64,000 bases of DNA from Pandoraea horticolens (GTDB lineage Bacteria > Pseudomonadota > Gammaproteobacteria > Burkholderiales > Burkholderiaceae), in contig NZ_CABPSM010000003.1 of the NCBI RefSeq assembly GCF_902459555.1, positions 124,001 through 188,000 of the forward strand. Direction: 5' to 3'. Position numbers and translations under genes: made by a program. Shown in pieces: positions 1 through 10,135 of this stretch. Positions within the stretch are counted from its first letter, which is position 1; each line of letters starts with the position of its first letter. The notes under the pieces are model-generated. The model did not search any database. It was not told the origin of the DNA and saw only the letters and a list, made by a program, of their open reading frames with translations.

Positions 1-404
1 CGGGTATCGAGCGGCCGGACGCCAGGCAGATCTTCGATGCGGTGGTGGACATTCGCCGTCGCAAACTGCCCGATCCGCTCGAACTCGGCAATGCAGGCAG
101 CTTCTTCAAGAACCCTGTCGTGGATGCGGCGGCGTTCGCCGCGCTGCGTGAGCGCTTTCCGCAGACGGTCGGCTATGCCCAGCCTGACGGCACATGGAAG
201 GTCGCGGCGGGCTGGCTGATCGATCAATGCGGATGGCGCGGCAAGTCGCTCGGCCAGGCAGGTGTGCATGAACGTCAGGCGCTGGTGCTCGTCAATCTCG
301 GCGGCGCGAGGGGCGCCGATATCGTGGCGCTCGCGCGCGCCGTGCAAGCCAGCGTGCAGGAGCGCTTCGGTGTCGCACTCGAGCCCGAACCGCTCATGCT
401 TTGA
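1..404 (+). CDS. murB: UDP-N-acetylenolpyruvoylglucosamine reductase, C-terminal part
   Basis: This is the 3' end of MurB, the FAD enzyme that reduces UDP-GlcNAc-enolpyruvate to UDP-MurNAc in the cytoplasmic stage of peptidoglycan synthesis. The frame is open from base 3 and the start lies outside the window. The visible part has the family signature IRRRKLPDP followed by [10 protein letters not shown], whose Ser is the proton donor, and ends in the usual Glu-containing tail LEPEPLML. The stop codon is at 402-404. It converges with the patatin-like gene and the two coding ends overlap by 11 bases, so there is no room for a separate terminator between them. Confidence 0.95.
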   Translation, partial: GIERPDARQIFDAVVDIRRRKLPDPLELGNAGSFFKNPVVDAAAFAALRERFPQTVGYAQPDGTWKVAAGWLIDQCGWRGKSLGQAGVHERQALVLVNLGGARGADIVALARAVQASVQERFGVALEPEPLML

Positions 405-1836
405 TGGCGGTGGCGTCGGGAAGACGCTGTAAATAGTCGCGCCGCAGGTCGACAGTGGAGCGCACGCCCACGTCTGCGAAGTGCGCTTCGAGCCATCGGC
501 TCGCCGCCTCGCGGCCACGGTCTCGCAGCGTCGTGAGGAAATTCCAGTCGGTGACGAATTTCGTCGATGAGGACAGGTCGTACAGCTCTTTATCTGCACG
601 AATCGAGTGAATCAGCGGGTACTTCAGACGCTTGCGGAACTCCGGCTTGAGCCATCCTTCGTCGAGCAGTTTGTGCACGAACGAGATGGCGCGGAATTCG
701 CGCTGAAGCGACGCGTTGAACGTGATTTCATTCACACGATTCATGATCTGCCCCGGCAACACCGGCTTCTCTTTGCGCTCGATCGGGTTGATGTGCACGA
801 TCAGAATGTCGCTCGTGACCGTCTCGTAATAGAACGGATAGAGCGGGGGGTTGCCGAGATAACCACCGTCCCAGTAAAAGTCCTCGTCGATCTTCACCGG
901 TTTGAACAGCCACGGCAGACAGGCCGACGCCATCGCAACGTCGAGCGTAATTTCGTGCGTGCGGAAGATGCGAATGTTACCGGTGCGGATGTTGGTCGCG
1001 GAGACGAACAGGTGCGTCTCCGTACTCTCGCGCAAACGATCGAAATCAACCTGCGCTTCGAGCACGGTGCGCAGCGGGTTGATTTCGGCCGCGGGCTGCG
1101 AGAACGGCATCATCCACTGCTGCATGCTCTGCATCCAGTCGTGCCAGACCGGGTACTCGGTCGGACGGCCGTTGAGCCAACTGAAGACCGTTTGCGCCCA
1201 CGCCGTGGCCGACGAGCCCGCTTGGGACACGCCGAGCCAGAAACTGTGCAGCGATTCACGCGCTTTCTCGCGCGGATCGACGCCCGGGCGGTCGAGCAGG
1301 CCGTGCGCGAGTACGACGGCGTTCATCGTCCCGGCGGATGCGCCGCTGATGCCTTCGAACTCGAGACGCCCGTCTTCGAGCAATTTGTCGAGCACGCCCC
1401 ATGTGTACGCGCCGTGAGCGCCACCTCCTTGCAGACCCAGATCGATGCCTTTCCGCTTCGGGCCGCTGCGGCTGCTGCGCGCGGATTTCGTGGATTTGGC
1501 GGGGGCGCTGCTGGCCTGCGTGGCATCGGACGTTCCTGCGCTGCCTCTGGTGGCGATGGCGTCGTCGGTGTCGTTGATGTCGTCGTCGGTGCGCTTGCGT
1601 GCGCGAGGGTTGGTGGTTTTCCCGGATGCCTTGCCGGTTTGTGCCGGCCGGGTGAGGCCGTCAGGGGGAAGCAGCGGGACATCCGTCGGCTCGAGGTCCG
1701 TGCTCGTGTCGTTCGCTGGCGGTGCAACGGCGTCGGCCGTCAGAGAGGATTGGAATGACGCCTGCGTATCGGCAGGCGTTGCAGAAGACTTGTCACCGGC
1801 AGTATCGTCGGCGGATTCGGGGGGAAGACGCGACAT
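394..1836 (-). CDS. patatin-like phospholipase
   Basis: Predicted patatin-family acyl hydrolase of 480 residues. The Ser-Asp dyad motifs are visible: the oxyanion loop QGGGAHGA (about 136-143), the nucleophile elbow GASAG with Ser at about 167, and the DGG motif at about 323 followed by YLGNPP. The first 125 or so residues are a low-complexity tail rich in Ser, Thr, Ala, Asp and basic residues, with no signal peptide, so the enzyme is probably cytoplasmic or peripheral. Related Burkholderiales proteins are linked to lipid or polyhydroxyalkanoate turnover; substrate cannot be read here. I chose ATG at 1836; an in-frame TTG at 1881 would add 15 residues. Neither has a good ribosome site. Confidence 0.85.
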   Translation of the reverse strand: MSRLPPESADDTAGDKSSATPADTQASFQSSLTADAVAPPANDTSTDLEPTDVPLLPPDGLTRPAQTGKASGKTTNPRARKRTDDDINDTDDAIATRGSAGTSDATQASSAPAKSTKSARSSRSGPKRKGIDLGLQGGGAHGAYTWGVLDKLLEDGRLEFEGISGASAGTMNAVVLAHGLLDRPGVDPREKARESLHSFWLGVSQAGSSATAWAQTVFSWLNGRPTEYPVWHDWMQSMQQWMMPFSQPAAEINPLRTVLEAQVDFDRLRESTETHLFVSATNIRTGNIRIFRTHEITLDVAMASACLPWLFKPVKIDEDFYWDGGYLGNPPLYPFYYETVTSDILIVHINPIERKEKPVLPGQIMNRVNEITFNASLQREFRAISFVHKLLDEGWLKPEFRKRLKYPLIHSIRADKELYDLSSSTKFVTDWNFLTTLRDRGREAASRWLEAHFADVGVRSTVDLRRDYLQRLPDATAIKA

Positions 1837-1923
1837 AGTGAGTAGCGGCGCCGGGCCGCGCTGAACCGGCCGAGAGGGCAACGGCGCGAGAAGTTACGCG
1901 CCATCGCGATGCTGGCCAGTCGG

Positions 1924-2247
1924 TTAGCCGTAGTGGCAGACGTAATCGAGCGTCTCGACGACCTCGATATCGAACTTGCTATTGCCCGGCACGGAGAACT
2001 GCTGACCGGCGGCATATTCCTGCCACTCGGTTTGACCGGCCAGACGGATGTGACAACGACCGCCTGTGACTTCCATGATTTCCGGTGCATCGGTACCGAA
2101 CTGGAGCGTGGCCGGGAAGATCACACCCAGCGTCTTGCGCGTACCGTCCGGGAACAGCACGGTGTGGGAAACACACTTGCCGTCGAAATAAGTGTTGGCG
2201 CGCTTGATTACGGAAACGTTGTCAAACTGCGTTGCGTTTTGCGTCAT
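1924..2247 (-). CDS. ppnP: pyrimidine/purine nucleoside phosphorylase PpnP
   Basis: 107-residue cupin-fold protein of the YaiE/DUF1255 family, which splits purine and pyrimidine nucleosides with phosphate to the base and ribose 1-phosphate. Recognisable blocks are [15 protein letters not shown] near the start, [15 protein letters not shown], and the C-terminal [16 protein letters not shown]. Length is normal for the family (about 94-107). It is a lone minus-strand gene between the patatin-like gene and argF. Its upstream region carries a 13-bp tandem repeat and palindromes, described separately. Confidence 0.9.
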   Translation of the reverse strand: MTQNATQFDNVSVIKRANTYFDGKCVSHTVLFPDGTRKTLGVIFPATLQFGTDAPEIMEVTGGRCHIRLAGQTEWQEYAAGQQFSVPGNSKFDIEVVETLDYVCHYG

Positions 2248-2267
2248 GACCGAATGCGGTGTCGAAT

Positions 2268-2293
2268 GCGATGGAAAGTCGCGATGGAAGGTC
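2268..2293. repeat. tandem 13-bp repeat, two copies
   Basis: GCGATGGAAAGTC (2268-2280) is followed directly by GCGATGGAAGGTC (2281-2293), one mismatch. It lies 21 bp upstream of the ppnP start codon, so it could be a pair of regulator half sites or simple slippage. Nothing else supports either reading. Confidence 0.5.
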
Positions 2294-2363
2294 GATATGC
2301 TTGCCCTGCTGAGGCAAGCGTGAATTCATGCTAGCACGTTTCGAACGTCCACTCGTCGCACTT

Positions 2364-2378
2364 TTGTGCATTGCACAA
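2364..2378. promoter_or_regulatory. 15-bp palindrome upstream of ppnP
   Basis: TTGTGCA-T-TGCACAA is a perfect 7-bp inverted repeat around one base. A related half, TGGTGCAA, follows at 2395-2402. The core GTGCA/TGCAC also occurs upstream of the livK-like gene. It is operator-like by form only; no regulator is identified. Confidence 0.35.
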
Positions 2379-2626
2379 CGAATCTGCCCCATTATGGTGC
2401 AAATTGAGAAATGTTCTGACGGACGGCCCGAACTGCGTCGCGCTGCATGAAACGCACGTCCATAAGGGACGCTGGCGCGTCAGCGATGATAGCGGAACGT
2501 CAATCGCGATGGGGGACGGCGGCGTTGCGGGCAGGGGAAAGCAGGATGGCGGTGGCGGGCGAGGAAGGTTGGATGTCTGAGGCCGCCCGGACGACATTGC
2601 GTCGCCCGGGCGCGGCGGCCCTTGTA

Positions 2627-3553
2627 TTACACGCGACCCAGCATCAGGTACTCCATGAGCGCCTTCTGCACGTGTAGACGGTTCTCGGCTTCGTCCCAGA
2701 CGACGCTTTGCGCACCGTCGATGACGTCGGCCGAGACTTCTTCGCCCCGGTGAGCGGGCAGGCAGTGCATGAACAGGGCGTCGGCCTTCGCTTGTTGCAT
2801 GAGGTCGGCATTCACGCACCATTGAGCGAAAGCCGCCTTCCGCGCTTCGTTTTCGGCTTCGTAACCCATGCTCGTCCACACGTCGGTCGACACGAGGTCG
2901 GCGCCTTCGCAGGCTTGGCGCGGGTCGTCGAACTCACGTACGAACGGACGGCTCGATTCAGCCACCATCGCCTGATCGAGGCGATAGCCCGGCGGCGTCG
3001 AGATGTTGAACTGGAAGCCGAAGATCTTGGCGGCCTGAATCCACGTGTACGACATGTTGTTCGCGTCGCCGATCCAGGTCACGGTCTTGCCCTTGATCGG
3101 GCCGCGATGCTCGTAGTACGTGAAGATGTCGGCCAGTACCTGACACGGGTGGTACTCGTTGGTCAAACCGTTGATCACGGGCACGCGCGAGTGCTGCGCG
3201 AAGCGCTCGATGATCTCCTGACCGAAGGTACGGATCATGATGATGTCGGTCATGCGCGAGATCACCTGAGCGGCATCTTCGATCGGCTCGCCGCGGCCGA
3301 GCTGCGTGTCGCGCGTGTTCAGGAACACGGCGTGGCCGCCCAGCTGGTGAATCCCGGCTTCGAACGACAGGCGCGTGCGCGTCGAGCTTTTCTCGAAAAT
3401 CATCGCCAGCGTGCGGTCGTGCAGCGGGTGGTAGGTCTCGTAGTTCTTGAATTTCTTCTTGAGGATGCGAGTGCGCTCGAGCACGTAGTCGTACTCGTCG
3501 AGCGTCAGATCCGAGAATTGAAGGTAATGCTTGATGGGTTTGGCGGTGGTCAT
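2627..3553 (-). CDS. argF: ornithine carbamoyltransferase
   Basis: Catalyses ornithine + carbamoyl phosphate to citrulline in arginine synthesis, in the cytoplasm as a trimer. The 308-residue length is normal. The carbamoyl phosphate site STRTR is at residues 57-61 and the ornithine-side motif HCLPAHRG at 263-270. The block HPCQVLADIFT is also present. The ATG at 3553 begins MTTAKPIKHYLQF, as expected for Burkholderiaceae. It is monocistronic by layout, with the divergent DUF3579 gene upstream across a 352-bp gap. No ArgR-type operator is obvious. Confidence 0.97.
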   Translation of the reverse strand: MTTAKPIKHYLQFSDLTLDEYDYVLERTRILKKKFKNYETYHPLHDRTLAMIFEKSSTRTRLSFEAGIHQLGGHAVFLNTRDTQLGRGEPIEDAAQVISRMTDIIMIRTFGQEIIERFAQHSRVPVINGLTNEYHPCQVLADIFTYYEHRGPIKGKTVTWIGDANNMSYTWIQAAKIFGFQFNISTPPGYRLDQAMVAESSRPFVREFDDPRQACEGADLVSTDVWTSMGYEAENEARKAAFAQWCVNADLMQQAKADALFMHCLPAHRGEEVSADVIDGAQSVVWDEAENRLHVQKALMEYLMLGRV

Positions 3554-3905
3554 TTGGATGTTCTGCTGGAGGCCGATATTGCGGGAATTCGAAGGGAACT
3601 CGCTCGCTTACGGCACGACGAACAAGCCTTGAGGCCTGTCCCCCGGGCAGGCTCGTGAAGGTGTTCTACCGGTTGCTGGCTTCAGGGGAACAACCCCTAG
3701 TCTACCAAATCGTTTTGCCGTCACACGAAAAGCGTATGATCGAGCCCGCTGCTGCACAGCCGAAAACGGCTGGCAAGACCGAAAAAAACATCTGCAGTAA
3801 TGGAGGGGGACGGGTTTGAGTCTTATATAAGATATAATACTGTCTCTGTCGGCTGCGCTACCCGCGGTATGGCCGTCCAGGTGTTTTTTGAGGTGATTGA
3901 GCGAT
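3554..3905. other. divergent intergenic region argF / DUF3579 gene
   Basis: No coding sequence is convincing. The right part becomes AT-rich at 3820-3840 and carries the palindrome described separately, immediately followed by TATAAT at 3833-3838. The argF-side promoter was not recognisable: only a weak TAGACT-like -10 was seen on the minus strand near 3700. Confidence 0.5.
3820..3833. promoter_or_regulatory. palindromic operator candidate before the DUF3579 gene
   Basis: GTCTTATATAAGAT contains the perfect 12-bp palindrome TCTTATATAAGA (3821-3832). It abuts a consensus TATAAT at 3833-3838, so a bound protein would sit on the spacer of a sigma-70 promoter, as a repressor does. The same sequence, differing only in the last base, lies upstream of icd at 18839-18852. 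Shared use by two unrelated loci argues for a transcription factor site. Confidence 0.55.
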
Positions 3906-4220
3906 ATGACCGACCAGGTTTCCGCGCGCGAGTATTTCATCCAGGGGCTCACCCGGGGTGGCAAGAAGTTCCGGCCGAGTGACTGGGCGGAGCGTCTGTG
4001 CGGCGCCGTGTCGTTCTGCGGCCGAAGTGATACCGGCCCGAACGCATACATGCAGTACTCCCCCTATGTGCGTCCGATTATGGTGGGTGACGTCAAATGC
4101 GTCGTCGTTGACGAGCGGTTGCGCGACATCGAGCCGATGGCTTTCGATTTCGTGATGAACTTCGCGCGTGACAACGATTTGCAACTGACCGAAGCCTGCT
4201 TCGTCCCCGACGTCAAGTAA
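3906..4220 (+). CDS. DUF3579 domain protein
   Basis: 104-residue soluble protein of the DUF3579 family, which is of unknown function and typical of Betaproteobacteria. Visible family blocks are YFIQGLTRGGKKFRPSDWAERLCG and, in the second half, VRPIMVGDVKCVVVDERL and the PMAFDFVMNFARDNDL helix. There is no signal peptide or membrane segment. ATG 3906 was chosen; an in-frame TTG at 3897 lies too close to the GAGG at 3890-3893. The neighbourhood (argF upstream, rpsT downstream) is common in Burkholderiaceae but says nothing firm about its job. The promoter carries the palindrome shared with icd. Confidence 0.85.
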   Translation: MTDQVSAREYFIQGLTRGGKKFRPSDWAERLCGAVSFCGRSDTGPNAYMQYSPYVRPIMVGDVKCVVVDERLRDIEPMAFDFVMNFARDNDLQLTEACFVPDVK

Positions 4221-4598
4221 TTCCCCTCGGCCGTTTTTCGGCCAGACGTGAGTGCCGGGCCTTTGGCCCTGACTCACCGTCGATCCGAACGTCCCCGGCC
4301 GGTCGGCACTTCTGTTCCCGTAAGACTTCCCTCGACGGTTTGATTTTTCCACGATGCTCGTGGCTTGAGTCCGTTCGCTTGCGCATGGGCCGGGACCGCG
4401 CACAGCTTCGCCCGCGTAGAGGGGGATGGCCGATCTCGCAGGCTGAAACGATGGTTGGGTTGGGCTGAGGGAGAGGTGGGGAGGTGGGGGCTCAGCGAGC
4501 ACACCAAAGAAAAAAGCCCGCATCAAGCGGGCTTTTTAGTGTCCCGACCGTAGTCGGAACCGGCAAGCAACTTATTCTGCTTTGCAGCTTACGCTGTC
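4221..4598. other. intergenic region DUF3579 gene / rpsT
   Basis: Apart from the convergent terminator at 4509-4537 I see nothing in it. The middle part is a GC-rich, purine-skewed stretch (GGGAGAGGTGGGGAGGTGGGG near 4468-4490), without an open frame that resembles a protein. Confidence 0.45.
4509..4537. terminator. bidirectional intrinsic terminator of rpsT
   Basis: The stem AAAAGCCCGC/GCGGGCTTTT closes a 5-base loop ATCAA. A runs on the left and T runs on the right make it functional in both directions, serving rpsT on the minus strand and any readthrough from the DUF3579 gene. Confidence 0.85.
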
Positions 4599-4871
4599 TT
4601 AGGCAGCAGCCGACATCGCCTTGATGGCGGCCGACAGACGGCTCTTTTGACGAGCAGCGGTGTTCTTGTGAACGATCTTCTTGTCGGCGATGATGTCGAT
4701 CGTCTTGGCCGACGTGCGCAGGACTTCCTTCGCAGCAGCTTGGTCGCCGGCGGCGATAGCCTTGCGGACAGCCTTCACAGCCGTGCGCAGGCGCGAGCGC
4801 AGTGCCGAGTTGTGGGCGTTGATCTTAACGGTTTGACGCGCGCGCTTGCGTGCTTGTGCGGTATTTGCCAT
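4599..4871 (-). CDS. rpsT: 30S ribosomal protein S20
   Basis: 90-residue basic protein that binds the 5' domain of 16S rRNA early in 30S assembly. The sequence starts [16 protein letters not shown] and contains the [19 protein letters not shown] helix and the [22 protein letters not shown] block, all standard for S20. Start ATG 4871 is preceded by AAGGAATT as ribosome site. An upstream in-frame extension to 5012 is not part of the family. It has its own promoter (4983-5012) with about 105 nt of leader and is ended by the hairpin at 4509-4537. It is divergent from murJ. Confidence 0.97.
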   Translation of the reverse strand: MANTAQARKRARQTVKINAHNSALRSRLRTAVKAVRKAIAAGDQAAAKEVLRTSAKTIDIIADKKIVHKNTAARQKSRLSAAIKAMSAAA

Positions 4872-4982
4872 GTTCGGTGAATTCCTTGAATTGCTCCGCC
4901 TGATGCGGCTTCTATGCAGTTTGGCTCGGCTCCCTGGGAGACACGGTGGCCAGGAAGCAATCCATTGACTTCGAAACCGTCG

Positions 4983-5012
4983 ATTATAGCCGAAGGCCAA
5001 CGGAAATTGCAA
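4983..5012 (-). promoter_or_regulatory. sigma-70 promoter of rpsT
   Basis: On the minus strand TTGCAA (5007-5012) and TATAAT (4983-4988) are separated by 18 bp. Transcription should begin near 4976 and run into rpsT, giving a leader of about 105 nt. This is one of the best sigma-70 matches in the window. Confidence 0.7.
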
Positions 5013-5035
5013 CTTCTTTGCTGCAATGCTGTGCG

Positions 5036-5041
5036 TATAAT
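5036..5041 (+). promoter_or_regulatory. -10 box very close to the murJ start
   Basis: TATAAT lies nine bases before the murJ ATG inside the odd palindrome GCGTAT-A-ATACGC. No good -35 hexamer is seen at 16-18 bp, and there is no Shine-Dalgarno sequence between it and ATG. The murJ mRNA may have a leader of only a few bases. Confidence 0.45.
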
Positions 5042-5050
5042 ACGCGCAAC

Positions 5051-6601
5051 ATGAATTTGCTCAAAGCTCTCGCTACGGTCAGCGGTTTTACGATGCTTTC
5101 GCGCATCACCGGTCTGATCCGTGAAATTCTTATCGCGCGCATGTTTGGTGCCGGTCCCATGACCGATGCCTACAACGTCGCGTTCCGCATTCCCAACCTG
5201 CTGCGCCGCTTGTCCGCTGAAGGGGCGTTTTCGCAGGCATTCGTGCCGATTCTGGCCGAATTCAAATCGCAGCGTAGTGAAGAGGAGACGAAAACCCTCG
5301 TCGATTCGGTCACGACGGTGCTGTTTTGGGTACTGTTGTCGATCACGATTGCCGGGGTGCTTGGCGCGTCGGGCGTTGTCTACGCAGTAGCCACGGGTCT
5401 CGCGCACGAGAACGGTACGTTCGACGCCGCTGTCTTCATGACCCGCGTGATGTTCCCGTACATCACCCTCATTTCGATCACGACACTTGCCGCCGGGGTG
5501 CTCAATACCTGGCGTCAGTTCTCGATGCCCGCGTTTGCGCCGGTACTGCTCAACGTCAGTTCGATCGTCGCATCGCTGTGGGTTGCCCCGCATTTGGAGA
5601 CACCGGTCTACGCACTGGCCTACGCCGTGATCGTCGGGGGTGTGCTGCAACTGGTGATCCAACTCCCGGCGCTCGCGCGCATCGGCATGGTGCCGCGAAT
5701 CACCATCAACGTGGCTGCGGCCCTGCGCAACGCCGGGGTGAAGCGGGTGCTGGCGAAGATGGTGCCGGCAACGCTCGCGGTATCGGTGGCCCAGATCAGC
5801 CTGATCATCAATACGAACATCGCGTCGCGTCTCGCGCAGGGCAGCGTGTCGTGGCTGGCGTACGCCGACCGGTTGATGGAATTCCCGACGGCGCTGCTGG
5901 GCGTGGCGCTGGGCACGATCCTGCTGCCGAGTCTGTCGCGCGCCAATGCAGACGGCGACGCCGTGGAGTATTCTGCGCTGCTGGACTGGGGGCTGCGCCT
6001 GACGTTCCTGCTCGCGATGCCGAGCGCCGTGGGACTCTTCGTCTACGCCGAGCCGCTGACCGCAACGCTTTATCAATATGGCCGTTTCGACGCGACCGAC
6101 GTCGCGATGACGGCGCATGCGCTCACGGCCTATGGCGTGGGACTGGTCGGCCTGATTCTCATCAAGATTCTGGCGCCGGGGTTCTACGCCAAGCAGGACA
6201 TCAAGACGCCGGTGAAGATCGCCGTTGTCGTGCTCATCGCCACGCAGCTCTCGAACCTGCTTTTCGTGCGCTGGTTCGCGCATGCCGGATTGTCGCTGTC
6301 GATTGGTGTCGGCGCATGCATGAATGCCGCGCTGCTGTTCGCTGGACTCTACAAACGCGGCATCTACCGGCCGGCGCCGGGTTGGCGGCTGTTCTTCGTG
6401 CAATTGCTCGCCGCCTGCCTGATTCTGGCCGGCGTGCTGTTGTGGTTCACCCAGAGTTTCGACTGGGTCGCGCTCGGGGCTCGGCCACTCTCGCGTATTG
6501 CCCTGCTTGGCGCCAGTCTGATTCTATGCGCCGTGGTGTATTTCGGGGCATTATTCCTCATGGGTTTCAATTTCTCGTTCTTCCGCCGACGCACTCGCTA
6601 G
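5051..6601 (+). CDS. murJ: lipid II flippase MurJ
   Basis: Integral inner-membrane protein of 516 residues (MviN family, MOP superfamily, about 14 transmembrane helices) that flips lipid II to the periplasm for peptidoglycan assembly. It opens [29 protein letters not shown] and has [23 protein letters not shown], the family signature with the functional Arg residues. ATG 5051 is the family start; in-frame sequence upstream of it belongs to the rpsT promoter region. The gene is divergent from rpsT and followed after 46 bp by the SirB1-like gene, probably in the same transcript. Confidence 0.96.
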   Translation: MNLLKALATVSGFTMLSRITGLIREILIARMFGAGPMTDAYNVAFRIPNLLRRLSAEGAFSQAFVPILAEFKSQRSEEETKTLVDSVTTVLFWVLLSITIAGVLGASGVVYAVATGLAHENGTFDAAVFMTRVMFPYITLISITTLAAGVLNTWRQFSMPAFAPVLLNVSSIVASLWVAPHLETPVYALAYAVIVGGVLQLVIQLPALARIGMVPRITINVAAALRNAGVKRVLAKMVPATLAVSVAQISLIINTNIASRLAQGSVSWLAYADRLMEFPTALLGVALGTILLPSLSRANADGDAVEYSALLDWGLRLTFLLAMPSAVGLFVYAEPLTATLYQYGRFDATDVAMTAHALTAYGVGLVGLILIKILAPGFYAKQDIKTPVKIAVVVLIATQLSNLLFVRWFAHAGLSLSIGVGACMNAALLFAGLYKRGIYRPAPGWRLFFVQLLAACLILAGVLLWFTQSFDWVALGARPLSRIALLGASLILCAVVYFGALFLMGFNFSFFRRRTR

Positions 6602-6647
6602 TGCCCCACTAGCGGGCCGCTGACACGGCAGAATCCACGGATACCGC

Positions 6648-7514
6648 ATGGCAAATCGAATTCTCGAGTATTTTGCTGCGCTGGTTGCGTCCGACGACGG
6701 TCTGCCGCTTACCGAAGCGGCCATCGCAATCGCGCAAGACGTTTATCCGGATCTCGACGTGCAGGACACGCTGACCCAGATCGATGCGCTTGCCGCGCGT
6801 CTGGCCAAGCGTCTGCCGCCGGATGCCGGGCCGCTGCAAAAGCTCCAACTGCTTGACCATTATTTCTTCCGCGAACTTGGATTCGCCGCCAACCAGAACG
6901 ACTATTACGACCCGGACAACAGCCACTTGCATGTTGTGCTGGATCGTCGTCGCGGCATTCCCATCTCGTTGGCCGTGCTTTGCATGGAGATCGGTCACCA
7001 GATCGGCTTGCCTTTGCGCGGATTGTCGTTCCCGGGACATTTCCTGCTGCGGCTTGCCGTGCCGGCTGGCGACGTGGTCATCGACCCGCTCTCGGGCAAT
7101 TCGCTTTCGCCGCAACGGCTGCTCGAGATGGTCGAGCCGTATCTGAAACACTATCGCGACGAAAGCGCCGAGCCGATTCAGGAACTGGCGTTGTGGGCGC
7201 TGCTGCACCCGTTCCTGGAGCCTGCGACCCCGCGCGAAATCCTCGCCCGGATGCTGCGCAATCTGCGAGCGATCTACACGCAGAGCGAACGCTGGGAGCG
7301 TTTGCTCGCCGTTCAGGAGCGCATGGTGCTGGTCTTGCCCGACCAGCCTGCCGAGAAACGGGATCGCGGGTTGGCCTATGCGCGTCTCGGACTGGTACGT
7401 CCGGCGCAGGACGATCTCGAACACTATCTGGGCAAGCGTCCCGACGCAGACGACGCCGAAGCCATCCGTCAGGTACTCGACGATCTGAGTCGTCGTCCGG
7501 GAAGCCACGGCTAG
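6648..7514 (+). CDS. SirB1-like transglutaminase-fold protein with C-terminal TPR
   Basis: 288-residue cytoplasmic protein. The N-terminal two thirds match the SirB1/YchA transglutaminase-like family: FFRELGFAANQNDYYDPDNS, then RRGIPISLAVLCMEIGHQIGLPLRGLSFPGHFLL, where the catalytic-type Cys is in VLCMEI and the His in FPGHF. The last 80 residues look like tetratricopeptide repeats (RWERLLAVQERMVLV, RGLAYARLGLVRPAQDDLEHYL). Biochemical role is not established for the family. It lies 46 bp after murJ and is followed by a terminator, so it ends that unit. Confidence 0.88.
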   Translation: MANRILEYFAALVASDDGLPLTEAAIAIAQDVYPDLDVQDTLTQIDALAARLAKRLPPDAGPLQKLQLLDHYFFRELGFAANQNDYYDPDNSHLHVVLDRRRGIPISLAVLCMEIGHQIGLPLRGLSFPGHFLLRLAVPAGDVVIDPLSGNSLSPQRLLEMVEPYLKHYRDESAEPIQELALWALLHPFLEPATPREILARMLRNLRAIYTQSERWERLLAVQERMVLVLPDQPAEKRDRGLAYARLGLVRPAQDDLEHYLGKRPDADDAEAIRQVLDDLSRRPGSHG

Positions 7515-7550
7515 CGCTCGACCGCTCCCTTTTCGTTGCGTTGTACGAAG

Positions 7551-7577
7551 AACGCCAGCCTTACCGGCTGGCGTTTT
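7551..7577 (+). terminator. intrinsic terminator after the SirB1-like gene
   Basis: Stem ACGCCAGCC/GGCTGGCGT (7552-7574) with loop TTACC, followed by TTTTGCTTTTT. It ends the murJ transcript 37 bp after the SirB1-like stop and 39 bp before the convergent Mpo1-like gene stop. Confidence 0.85.
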
Positions 7578-7612
7578 GCTTTTTCACCTCGATGGTCGAG
7601 GTGTTTGGCTTT

Positions 7613-8107
7613 TCACGCCGATTGCGCCGCGAGTTCCTGAACTCGCCGCTGCAATCCCAGTTTGTAACCGAAATGGAAGAACACTTCAGCCATCAGGAAC
7701 ATCGGTGCGATAAATATCTGAAAGAGGTTGTCGAGCAGGGCGGGCTTACGGCCCTCGAAATGGTGCCCGATCAGTTGAATGACCCAGCCGCCGACGAACA
7801 GCACGCCAAAGACGGTCAGCGCCCAAGGCCACGGCAGTCGGGCCAGATGTTGCGTGAGCGCCAGCAGCGCGGCGAAAAAGGCGGTCATGGCCAGTGCCAG
7901 CGGGACATCGAGCAGGAAGTAATACATCAGCAGCACCAGCACGATGACATGCGTGGCGTTCAGGCCGCTCGGCCCGAGCGGCACCCACGAGAACGCCTGC
8001 ATTACAGCAAGAATAATCATGGGAACGCCGAAGAAATGGGTGAGACGATTCTTGGGACTGCGGTGATAGCGCTGATAAAACGACATCTGTTGCGCCAGTG
8101 ATTTCAT
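7613..8107 (-). CDS. Mpo1/DUF962 family membrane protein
   Basis: 164-residue inner-membrane protein of the DUF962 (Mpo1-like) family. It starts MKSLAQQMSFYQRYHRSPKNRLTHFFGVPM, the family signature with two conserved His residues, and has four predicted hydrophobic helices before the conserved IGHHFEGRKPALLDNLFQIFIAPMF. Yeast Mpo1 is an Fe(II)-dependent dioxygenase acting on 2-hydroxy fatty acids; the bacterial role is not known. ATG 8107 has AGGAGG seven bases upstream, which decides the start. It stands alone downstream of the SDR gene. Confidence 0.85.
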   Translation of the reverse strand: MKSLAQQMSFYQRYHRSPKNRLTHFFGVPMIILAVMQAFSWVPLGPSGLNATHVIVLVLLMYYFLLDVPLALAMTAFFAALLALTQHLARLPWPWALTVFGVLFVGGWVIQLIGHHFEGRKPALLDNLFQIFIAPMFLMAEVFFHFGYKLGLQRRVQELAAQSA

Positions 8108-8276
8108 GCCAGCCTCCTGCCTCGGGGACGGGGACACTGCAAGGGCGCCGGTGATGGAACCGGCGTCTGAGCCGACCGCAAGATGCGGTCGGGATTTCAT
8201 TGTAGTCACAGTCGAAACGATATTTTGCTGCGCCGCGACAAAGTGACTCGAATGCCGCGTGCAGGCATTTCCGATC

Positions 8277-9035
8277 CTATTTCGGTTGCATGCGGATCGC
8301 GCCGTCAAGCCGAATGACTTCGCCATTGAGCATCGGATTGCGCACGATCTGCTCCACGAGCATGGCGTATTCCGCCGGTTTGCCCAGCCGGGGCGGGAAC
8401 GGCACCATTTGCCCGAGCGACGCCTGCACTTCGGCCGGCATGGCGAGCATCATGGGGGTCTCGAAAATGCCCGGCGCGATAGTCATCACGCGGATTCCGC
8501 TACGCGACAGATCGCGTGCCACCGGTAACGTCAGGCTTACCACGCCACCTTTGGAGGCCGCATACGCTGCCTGCCCCATCTGACCGTCGAAGGCGGCGAC
8601 CGAGGCGGTATTGACGATCACGCCGCGTTCGCCTTCGCCGTTCGGTTCGCACTGACTCATCGCAGCGGCGGCGAGCCGAATCATGTTGAATGTGCCGATC
8701 AGGTTGATCTGGATGACGCGGGAGAAGGTGTCGAGGGGGTGGGGGCCGTCGCGGCCCACGGTCTTGCCGCCAATCGCGATGCCCGCGCAATTGACGAGAC
8801 CGCGCAGTGTGCCAAGTGCGCTAGCTGCCGCCACCGCCGCCTTGCCATCGTCTTCGCGCGTGACGTCGCATTTGACGAACTTGCCGCCGAGCTTCTCAGC
8901 GAGCGCTTCACCCTCATCGACGTTCACGTCGGCGAGCACGACCTTTGCGCCGAGTCCGGCAAGCCAGCGCGCGGCAGCTGCACCCAGGCCCGAGGCGCCA
9001 CCGGTGATCAGAAACACATTGCCCTGAATTTCCAT
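8277..9035 (-). CDS. SDR-family 3-hydroxyacyl-CoA dehydrogenase (HSD10 type)
   Basis: 252-residue short-chain dehydrogenase. The NAD site [10 protein letters not shown] is at residues 11-20, NCAG at the strand 4 end, and the catalytic Tyr-Lys in [10 protein letters not shown]. The blocks [20 protein letters not shown] and [15 protein letters not shown] are those of type 2 3-hydroxyacyl-CoA dehydrogenases (HSD17B10-like), suggesting fatty acid or isoleucine breakdown. Asp in VLADVN favours NAD over NADP. An AGGAGG site precedes ATG 9035. A strong adk terminator sits less than 20 bases upstream of the start, so its own promoter is hard to place. Confidence 0.9.
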   Translation of the reverse strand: MEIQGNVFLITGGASGLGAAAARWLAGLGAKVVLADVNVDEGEALAEKLGGKFVKCDVTREDDGKAAVAAASALGTLRGLVNCAGIAIGGKTVGRDGPHPLDTFSRVIQINLIGTFNMIRLAAAAMSQCEPNGEGERGVIVNTASVAAFDGQMGQAAYAASKGGVVSLTLPVARDLSRSGIRVMTIAPGIFETPMMLAMPAEVQASLGQMVPFPPRLGKPAEYAMLVEQIVRNPMLNGEVIRLDGAIRMQPK

Positions 9036-9053
9036 GCGTCATCCTCCTTTGGC

Positions 9054-9089
9054 AAAAAAGGCGGCGCAGTGTGAACTGGCCGCCTTTTT
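9054..9089. terminator. intrinsic terminator between adk and the SDR gene
   Basis: AAAAAAGGCGGC pairs with GCCGCCTTTTT across a 12-base loop; A and T runs on both sides allow termination both ways. On the minus strand the U tract ends only about 20 bases before the SDR start codon. Confidence 0.8.
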
Positions 9090-9164
9090 CTAAAGCGTCA
9101 TTGAGGCTTACCCGACCGGGCGCACCAAGTGTCGCACCGGGTTATGCGGGCGGCGCCGATGTGC

Positions 9165-10135
<971 letters not shown>

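Larger units (their letters stand above)
2248..2626. other. intergenic region between ppnP and argF
   Basis: No convincing gene. The segment holds two tandem 13-bp copies (2268-2293), a stem-loop GCTTGCC/GGCAAGC (2299-2319), an odd-centred palindrome TTGTGCA-T-TGCACAA (2364-2378) and a very GC-rich imperfect hairpin at about 2581-2621. The last lies just downstream of the argF stop on the minus strand and may help end argF transcription, although it lacks a U tract. Confidence 0.5.

Noticed and set aside
2395-2402. TGGTGCAA as part of a nitrogen-control (NtrC) site with TTGCACAA upstream
   Set aside because: The two halves are separated by far more than the spacing of a real site; only a half-site resemblance.
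3608-4051. Minus-strand frame upstream of argF as possible leader peptide gene
   Set aside because: No Arg run, no ribosome site and no terminator hairpin before argF; it crosses the DUF3579 gene on the other strand.
4775-6403. A 542-codon minus-strand frame opposite murJ, in overlap with rpsT
   Set aside because: Antisense to a certain membrane protein gene and rich in Arg/His/Gln; no motif.
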